Below the pieces are notes generated by a model. It had not been told where the DNA came from. It was given only the letters and a program-made list of their open reading frames with translations, and searched no databases. Shown piece after piece: positions 56,599-64,000 of a stretch of 64,000 nucleotides of DNA. This stretch comes from Lunularia cruciata (Eukaryota; Streptophyta; Marchantiopsida; Lunulariales; Lunulariaceae): the NCBI GenBank assembly GCA_948567375.1, contig OX419761.1:60452501-60516500 (forward strand). Reading direction: 5' to 3'. Position numbers and translations under genes: made by a program. The number at the start of each line of letters is the position of its first letter. Within the stretch, counting starts at the first letter, position 1.

Positions 56599-59331
56599 AT
56601 GAGCAACTCAAGAAGGGACCGTTCAAAAACCGGCAGTCATATGTGTGAAGGACACTTGACAGTGACAAGAGCATGCAAGAGGTGTGATTTCTCGGTAGAA
56701 AATCAAATTGAAGAGGGAGAAAGAAGGCATGACTCTAAAAAAATTGGGCCAATGACAAAGCAATGTCAAGCAATTTTCCTTCACCGTTGAGGAGTCGTCT
56801 TGCAAGAGATCATGGGAAGGAAAGTAGAGTTGAAGATGTGTTGGTGTGTAGAGGAGAATTTGAGAGAGCTAATCCGAGAGACAATGAGGAAGAAAGAAAG
56901 ATGGGAGGAGGAAAGAAGAACTCCAAATTTGCAGTGAGATATCATGCAATTTGGTGGTTAGATGTGATTGCAAGAATTGAAGTCTTGAGCCGACTTCGGA
57001 TCACATTCTTGGCATGGAACTAGAATGTGAGCTTTCCAAGATTCATGACCGAGATAATCGAGAGTAAATGTCTCGATAGCCCTGAGGAAGAGAGGAAGAG
57101 AGGAAATCCGGCTTGCTGGATGGAGTCGGATTGGAGATTAGTACTTGGAAGAGAGGCACGCATGGAGCAGGGTGCCACGTTCTTGGGGAAGGGAGAGGTA
57201 TCCAAAGAAACCCAAGAAGTGAGGGATGCATTCTCTTTGAAGCGTACAAAGAATGGGTACAAAGTAGAGAGTTACAAGGATCCTGTCAAGAGAAGGATTG
57301 TGAGTGCTCTCATGGCAATCTTGAAGCCAGAGAGAATGACTTATATGATGAAGCACCAAGTGGTGTTCTTCCATAAGATGTTTGCAAGAGAGCCAATCAA
57401 TTGGGCGAGGTGCTTCCATGGGCGAACAAGACAGGTGGTGTGGAACTTGCGGGATCAATTGCCTCCACATTACATGGTGCCATTTGCAACACATTTCTGA
57501 ACTTGGGGCTGAATTTGCTCAATGCAGCGGAGCGCAACAGAATGGTGTCACATTTTCATCCTGACTTAAGAAAGGAGGTCGACATGGAGGAGCAACAATA
57601 CATTCTTCAGATCAGAGGCAGCAATGAGTACTACACGTAGATGGGAAAGAGTGTGCAGGTGGATGTGGGTACTCCAAAGTCAAAGAAGAGGAGTTGACAA
57701 GGAGAAAGTAAAGACGCCAAGAGAACGAGACCTCGGAAGACCAGAAGGGTAAACCCGAGGAAAAGTATGGTAGTAATTGTGTCGTCAAAAGAAGACTTGG
57801 AAGGCAAAGCCGAGTGCAAGTCCAAAGACTCAGAACGCGAGGAAGAACCTGAGCTCACACTGTAGAGTGGAGACACAAGTAGTGACAACGACGAAGGCGG
57901 GGAGATGACATCGGTACCCACAACAGAAGAAGACATCAGGATTGAGCTTGAGGAGGAAGGTAACGTGCAGTTAGAAGACAAAGTGCCAGAGTAGGAGAAG
58001 AGGAAAGTCACTATTCAAAGAGGAGTTTGGTCCAGGCAAAGTGTGAAGCGGGTCCGAGCAAGGTAAAGGAAGAGGATAATGCCAGCTCGGGAAGTGAAGC
58101 ATCTATTCCGATACGACGACTACAACAAAGAAGGCAAGTGTCAAGAGAAGAAGAGGTGAAGAAAGAGATCACTCCAAAAGATGAAGTAGTCACGAGTGAC
58201 GAAGTGGAGTACTTGCACAAAGTTGTGTGTTCTCTGTTGGTGAAATTGGAAAACAAGAAGAAAGAGACGCAATCAAAGTGTTCGGAGGTGAAGATTGTGT
58301 TGCGGGTGTTAGCCTGATTGGAAGAAGAGAACTCGGAATTGAAGAGGAGTATAATCCAAGGAGAGGAGGAACGAGAGGTACTACAAGTAGAGGCAGTAGT
58401 ACAAAATCAAGTGATAGAGAACTTGAGGAGAGAAGCAAGGAATTGAGAGGAACTTGTGAAGCACTATGACAAAGCAAGGGAGAGACAAGTAGCTGAGAAT
58501 GAGATCTTGAAGTAGCAGTTTGTTGATTCGAGATTAGAGATTATCCATGCTATGGCAAGAATAGCCAAGAAGGAACAAGAGCTCGATAGGGTGATAGAGA
58601 GTGTAGAATAGAAACAGCAGCTATAGCAACGAGAGTTGGCAATGAGATATAGAGAAGAAGAGAGGTTGCAAGAGTTACTTCATAATCAAGAGGAGAAAAT
58701 TGTACAGAAGGAAAAGGAGAAGGAAGTTGTGAAAGCCGAGTTTGAGGCAGAATTGGCAATGTACCGAGAGGATTGGCTTGTAGATTGGGAATGAGAGAGG
58801 AAGACAAGACTAGAGCCATTGAAGGAGAGTGTAATTAAGATGAACGCAATGTTGAGTACAGAGGCCAGTGTGCATATTGAGGAGATGAGGCTGCACAAGT
58901 TGAAGTTGTTGGTGTAGGAGATGAGGAGGAGACATGCAAAGGACACCAATTTGAATGCATTGTTGATTAGTCTTGGAACTCATGTAGATAGGAAGATATT
59001 TGAGGTAGAAGACAATATCACAATTTGATTAGACTTAGTAAAATTGGAGATAGATAAACTTCAAAAAGATGTTAGAGCAAAACCCAAAGTAGATGAAGTA
59101 GGAGTACATATGTCTTTGGAGTTACCATTGGAGACATTAGAGAATAGTGGGTTGGGAGATAAGGATTTAGATAGATTACCCACTAGTGAGATTTCAGATC
59201 AGGAAAGAGAACTATTAGATTTGGTAGAAGATGTAGGAGTTATGAAACCCGAGGAAAGAATAGTAGAAAGTAAAGTTACTTTGGGTTAGGGTTTGAAAGC
59301 CAAAGAAGAAGTACACATCGGATCGGATTAG
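56599..59331 (+). pseudogene. Coiled-coil ORF in the 56.4-60.1 kb solo LTR
   Basis: N-terminal domain blocks 56763-57023 ('LDVIARIEVLSRLRITFLAW') and 57027-57500 ('NGYKVESYKDPVKRRIV', 'NWARCFHGRTRQVVWNL'). Acidic linker ~57640-58020, coiled coil 58027-58800, C-terminal block 59044-59289, ending 'HIGSD' stop 59331. Frequent stops, several TAG in place of CAG. It represents a diverged branch (shared with 60900-64000) in which the coiled coil differs from that of element A but the layout is the same. Confidence 0.7.
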
Positions 59332-59449
59332 TAACAATTTTGAGATTTGAAGAGGCAGATATGAAGAGGTGCATTGTCATTTTGGATCTGCAGGTTTGTA
59401 GAGTTGTAAGGAAGAGGTACATTAGGAAGATAACTGCTATTTTCTTCAC

Positions 59450-59457
59450 TATTTAAG
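59450..59457 (+). promoter_or_regulatory. TATA-like box of the solo LTR
   Basis: TATTTAAG, same position as in other A LTRs, ~685 bases before the LTR end and ~120 bases after the ORF stop. Confidence 0.5.
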
Positions 59458-60141
59458 AGTGGCATTCATAGTCTTATGTGTTCATTCTGAGAACAAATAA
59501 AGCAAAGTGCTAGAAGTAGTGCTCGTTGCTTGAGCTTGATTCCAAGTATCAACGTTGTGTTTGTGTTTGTGAGTGTGTGGAGAAATTTGAAGTGCAAGTC
59601 AGTGTGCTTGTTGGATGTTGGATTCCACAGCCTTGATCTTCATTTTGTGTGTTTGATCCTAAGTGAAGTGCAATCAAAGCAATACCTTGATAGATCTAAG
59701 AGGAATTGTAGTGTTGGTAGTATTCTGCATTTGTGAGTGCAGTGCGATGTTGATGTGTATGTGATGTGAAGCAAGTTGATGTGAATCAATTTCAATCGAG
59801 GAAGTTGTGCCTTCAGTGGAGGGGTGGAACACAATTTTGAGGTGAAGTCATTTTGCAGTGAAGTGCCATTTTTGGGAGAGCTTGAATCATCACAATCAAG
59901 ATTGTTTGGAAAGAATTGAAGATGTTGTGATTAAGGAGTGTGCATTTGTGACAAGATTGCGAGTCAGTGCTTGTTACTCTCTTCTGGGTGTAGTTTCTAC
60001 CTAAGAGATTAAAGACACAACCAAGAAGAACTACATTGTTACTAGTTGACTTCATATTTGGACATTTCTGACTCGTATCTCTACGTGAACAAACTTTACT
60101 TACCCGATTACCGCAAAAGTGATATTTGCCGGGTTGTCACA

Positions 60142-60440
60142 ACATCGTAGTCCACCAATACCTTGCTGAAAGACTTTTCTACACCATATTTTTCAGGGCA
60201 TATTGTCCTCCTGATGCTTCCAAGTGTAAGGATTCAATGACTCCTCCAACTTTGTATGCTTCCAAACATCTCCGAAGTACTTCATCTTTGCCCATCTTAA
60301 ACAAAATGTTGTGTTTTAATTGGTATGGTCCCATTTTCCGGAGGAAGACTACCTTTTGCTCTGGGTCTAGCCTCTTAAGACAATGACACGTATGCAGATA
60401 GTGATATTTGGCCGCATACCTCGTACCTTGTACCTTTATT
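60142..60440 (-). pseudogene. Integrase fragment, family A, part 2
   Basis: Minus-strand block up to 60454 with 'GPYQLKHNILFKMGKDEVLR', 'AYKVGGVIESLH'. It is the N-terminal side of the integrase whose core is at 55800-56351. Beyond ~60440 the text changes abruptly to the coiled-coil ORF, marking a deletion between LTR and integrase. Confidence 0.88.
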
Positions 60441-60899
60441 TCACTCTGCCGCATTGAGCAAGTTCAGCCCCACATAGAAATGGGCTACAAACGGCACAAT
60501 GTAATGTAGAGGCAACTTGTCCCACAAATTCCACACCATCTGTCTTGTCCTTCCATGAAGACACTTTGTCCAATTAATTGGCTCTCCTACAAACATCTTA
60601 CAGAAGAACACCGCTTGGTGCTTCATCACATAAGTTGTCCTCTCCGGCTTCAAGATTGCTATTAGAGCACTCATGATCCCTCTCTTGATAAGATCCTTAT
60701 AGCTCTCCACTTTGTAGCCATTCTTCATGCACTTCAAAGAGAAGGCATCTCTCACTTCTTGGGTTTCTTCGGCTGCTTCTTCCTTCCCCAAGAACGTGGC
60801 ACCATGCTCTATGCCTGCTTCTCTCCCAAATACTTACCTCCGATCTGACTCTGTCCATTGAGCCGGATTTCCTCTCCTCCCTTCTTCCTTAGTGCCATC
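60441..60899 (-). pseudogene. N-terminal fragment of the LTR ORF, family A
   Basis: 116-codon block 60441-60791: 'NGYKVESYKDLIKRGIMSAL', 'NWTKCLHGRTRQMVWNL', 'LPLHYIVPFVAHFYVGLNLL'. It belongs to an LTR broken on the left by the deletion into integrase and on the right by the LTR inserted at 60900. Confidence 0.85.
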
Positions 60900-63800
60900 T
60901 GTGACAACCCAACAAATATCACTTTTGCGGTAATCGGGTAAGTAAAGTTTGTTCCCGCAGAGATACGAGTCAGAATTGGTCAAATACAAAGTCAAATAGT
61001 AACAAGGTAGTTCTTCTTGGTTGCGTCTTTAATCTCTCAAGTAGAAACCACACCCAGAAGAGAGTAACAAGCACTAATTCACATTCTTGTCATAAATTAA
61101 CACTCCATAATCACAACTCCATCAAATCTTTCCAAACAATCTTGATTGTGATGATTCAGGCTCTCCCAAAAATGGCACTTCACTACAAAACGACTTTGCC
61201 TCAAAATTGTGTTCCACCTCTCCACTGAAAGCACAACTTCCTTGATCAAAATTGCTTCATATCAACTTCGCACTACACTCACAAATGCAGAATACTACCA
61301 ACACTACAATTCCTCTCAGATCTGTCAAGGCATTGCTTTGATTGCACTTCACTCAGGATCAAAACACACAGAATGAAGATTAAGGCTGCGGAATCCAACA
61401 TCCAACAAGCACATTGACTTGCACTTTGAATTTCTTCAAACACTCACAAACATAGACACAAAGTTGATACTCGGAATCAAGCTCAAGCGACAAGCACTGC
61501 ATCACAACACTTTGCTTTATCTATTCTCAGAAATAATGAGCACTAAACAACATTTCTCTGTGAATGCCACTCTTAAGTAGTGAACAAATCGACAATTCTA
61601 ACAACTATACCGTTCTACAACAACTCTTCTAACCTGCAAATCTAAAATGACAATGCACCTCTTCATATCTGCCTCTTCAAATCTGAAAACTGTTACTACT
61701 CCAATCCGATGTCTATTTCTTCCTCGGCTTTCAATCCCGAACCCGAAGTAACTTTACTTCCTACTATTCTATCCTCGGGTTTTGTATTTTCCTCTTCTTC
61801 TACCAGATCCAACAATTCTCTTTCTTGATCTGAAATTCCACTAGTGGGTAATCTATCTAACTCCTTATCTCCCGACCCACTCTTCTCTAATGTCTCCAAT
61901 GGTAACTCTAAAGACATTTGTACTCCTATGTTATCTACTTCGGGTTTTGCTCTAACATCCTTTTGAAGCTTTTCTATCTCTAGTTTCACTAAGTCTAATC
62001 TAATCGCAATACTGTCTTCTACTTCTAAGATCTACCTGTCTACACGAGTCCGGAGACTTATCAACAACGCGTTCAAATCTATATCTTTTGCCTGTCTTTG
62101 CCTTGTCTCTTGCACCAACAATTTCAACTCGTGCAACCTCGTTTCTTCAATATTCTGACCTCTGTACTCAACATTGCATTCATCTTGAGGACAATCTCCT
62201 TCAATGGCTCCAATCTCATCTTCCTCTCTCACTCTCAATCTGCAAGCCAATCCTCCCCGTACATTGCCAACTCCACTTCGAACTCGGCTTTCACCGTCTC
62301 CTTCTCCTTCTCCTTCTGTACAACCTTCTCCTCCTGATTACGAAGTAACTCTTGCAATCGATCTTCTTCTTGGTATCGTGCCGCCAACTCTCTTTGCCAG
62401 AGTTGCTTCTTCTCCTTGACACTCTCCATCACCCTATCGAGCTCCTGATCCTTTGCAGCTACTCTTGCCATAGCATGGATTACTTCTACTCTTGAATTAG
62501 CAAACTGCTGCTTCAAGATTTCATACTCCGCTACTTGTCTCTCCCTTGCTATGTCACTCTTCTTCACAAGATCCTCTCAATAACTTACTTCTCTCTTTAG
62601 GTCTTCAATTACCTGACTTCTCACCACTGCCTCCGCTTGCAGCACTTCCCTTTCCTCCTCACCTCGGGTTATACTCTTCTTCAACTCCGAGTTTTCTTCT
62701 TCTAATCTGGTTAATACCTGCAATATAGTCTTTACCTCCGAACATGTCGACTGCATTTCCTTCTTCTTGTGCTCCATCTTTATCAGTAGAGGACATACCA
62801 CATCCTGTAGGTACTCCACTCCATCACTCAAGGTTACTTCTTCTTGTGTGGCCACTTCTCTTCGTACTTCCTATTCACCCGATACTCACCTTCTTCTCTG
62901 CAGTCTTTGTATCGAAATCAAAGCCTCACTTCTCGAGCTTTCACCTACCTCTTCTTTTGCCTTACTCGGCCCCATGTCACACTTCACCTTACGTCTTGAG
63001 TGAACTCCTCGCTGTATTGCAATCTTCTTCTCTTCGGGCATAGTTACTTGATCTTCCAATTGTGTGTTGTCTTCGGCTTCCATCTCTACATGCACTTCCT
63101 CTTCGTATTCTTCAGCCATTGGCGCCGATGTCATTTCTCCCCCTTCATCACTATTGCTACTTGTATCTCCACTCTACAGCATTAGCTCAGGCTCCTCCTC
63201 ATGTTCCGAGTCTTCAGTTTTGAGCTTGGCATCTCCTTCTAAGTCTTCGTCCTCCGACTCGATTACCACCATACCTCGCCTTGGGTTGCCTCTCCACGTC
63301 TTCCGAGGTTTCTTTGTGTCTTTGGCGTCATCTTGGCGACACCTCTTCTTTGTAGTCGGGGTACTCACTACGACCTCCACATTCTTCCCCATTTTCGCGT
63401 AATAGTCATCAGTGCTCCTGATTTGCAGGATGTATTGCTGCTCCTTGACGTCGACCTCCTTGCGCACATCAGGATGGAAGTGCAACACCATTTGAGTCCG
63501 CTCCGCCAAGTTCAGCAAGTTGAGCCCAAGGTAGAAGTGTGTTGCAAACGGCACGATGTAGTGTGGAGGTGACTTATCCCGCAAATTCTAGGGTCTTTGT
63601 AGCTCTCAACCTTGTACCCATTTTTTGTCCTCTTTGACGAGAAGGCATCTCTCACCTCCTGGGTCTCTTGAGCTATCTCTCCCTTCCCCAAGAATGTGGC
63701 TCCCTGCTCCGAGCCTGCTTCCTTCCCGAGTACAAGTCTCCAATCCGACTCTGTCCAACAAGCCGGATTTCCTCTCTTCCCTTCTTCCTCGGGTCCATCA

Positions 63801-64000
63801 AGACACTTGCTCTCAATGATTTTTGTCATGAATCCTCAAAAGCTTACATTCCAATTCCATGCCAGAAACATGATCCAAAGTCGGCTCAAGACTTTGATCC
63901 TTGCTATTACATCTAACCTCCGAATTGCATGATTTCTCATGGCAAATTTGGAGTTCTTTCCTCCTCCCATCTCTTCTACCTTCTCACTCTCTCTTGATTT
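60900..64000 (-). mobile_element. Family A LTR, runs off the window
   Basis: Plus-strand start TGTGACAACCCAAC after CCATC. R-U5, TATA-like region (~61570), ORF from 61696 to the window end. 3.1 kb visible of an expected ~3.7 kb. Whether CCATC repeats on the far side cannot be seen. Confidence 0.88.
61696..64000 (-). pseudogene. Coiled-coil ORF in the LTR at the window end
   Basis: Blocks 61696-61989 (C-terminus, 'SLELPLETLEKSGSGDKELD'), 62032-62855 (coiled coil, e.g. 'RELAARYQEEDRLQELLRNQ'), 62886-63134 (acidic linker), 63174-63829 (globular part with 'LPPHYIVPFATHFYLGLNLL'-like text). Same branch as the 56.4 kb copy and with fewer stops, so this is the best copy of that branch. The N-terminus is beyond the window. 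Confidence 0.72.

Larger units (their letters stand above)
56352..60141 (+). mobile_element. Solo LTR of family A, full length, TSD ACATC
   Basis: 3790 bp from TATGGTACCCACA (TG decayed to TA at the start) to GGGTTGTCACA. ACATC at 56347-56351 and 60142-60146. The integrase text on both sides joins when it is removed ('YKDT' to 'GIGGL' side), confirming the boundaries. This is the clearest proof that the mobile LTR unit includes the coiled-coil ORF. Confidence 0.95.

Noticed and set aside
1-64000. CRISPR arrays, bacterial operons, tRNA or rRNA genes
   Set aside because: No regularly spaced short repeats, no cloverleaf-like or rRNA-like stretches; the content is eukaryotic retroelement DNA throughout.

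Overview
The window looks like intergenic DNA from a large, repeat-packed plant (streptophyte) nuclear genome. I see no credible host gene, tRNA or rRNA. Almost every base belongs to nested, mostly decayed Ty3/gypsy LTR retrotransposons. The plant call rests on the Athila-type reverse transcriptase (FIDDF-CVFG motif), the tRNA-Asp-like primer site and the gag/pol style. I cannot name the species.

Three families recur. Family A is an Athila-like element whose LTR is about 3.7 kb and carries an ~860-codon ORF (N-terminal globular part plus long coiled coil). The LTR runs from a near-palindrome TGTGGTACCCACA, just after the polypurine tract, to GGGTTGTCACA, just before the primer site. One complete copy lies at 38962-52599 (minus), flanked by CATAC. 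Solo LTRs with perfect 5-bp target duplications lie at 2678-4336 (TTGTA, a short internally deleted form), 13256-17018 (GATGG) and 56352-60141 (ACATC). Degenerate A LTRs and pol fragments fill 1-1695, 2371-13255, 17019-17322, 27045-31251, 54806-56351 and 60142-64000.

Family B is a second Ty3/gypsy element (31252-38961 plus 52605-52693, minus). The complete A element is inserted in its 5' LTR.

Family C (17323-27044, minus) is the most remarkable. It is a Ty3/gypsy element whose pol frame contains a DNMT3-like cytosine-5 DNA methyltransferase domain between protease and reverse transcriptase, and whose integrase is followed by a C-terminal PHD finger. It sits in a plus-strand A LTR with a 4-bp duplication (AATG). 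A rearranged fragment of the same family is at 1696-2370. A 105-bp TG...CA repeat occurs four times, always tied to family C.

Layout: 1-13 kb, decayed A LTRs and a gag-less A element; 13-17 kb, solo A LTR; 17-27 kb, element C; 27-31 kb, decayed A LTRs; 31-53 kb, element B with element A nested in it; 53.1-54.8 kb, unidentified; 54.8-64 kb, A integrase fragments split by solo LTRs. All coding regions carry stops or frameshifts, so the copies seen here are probably inactive, although C and A preserve their domain order clearly.
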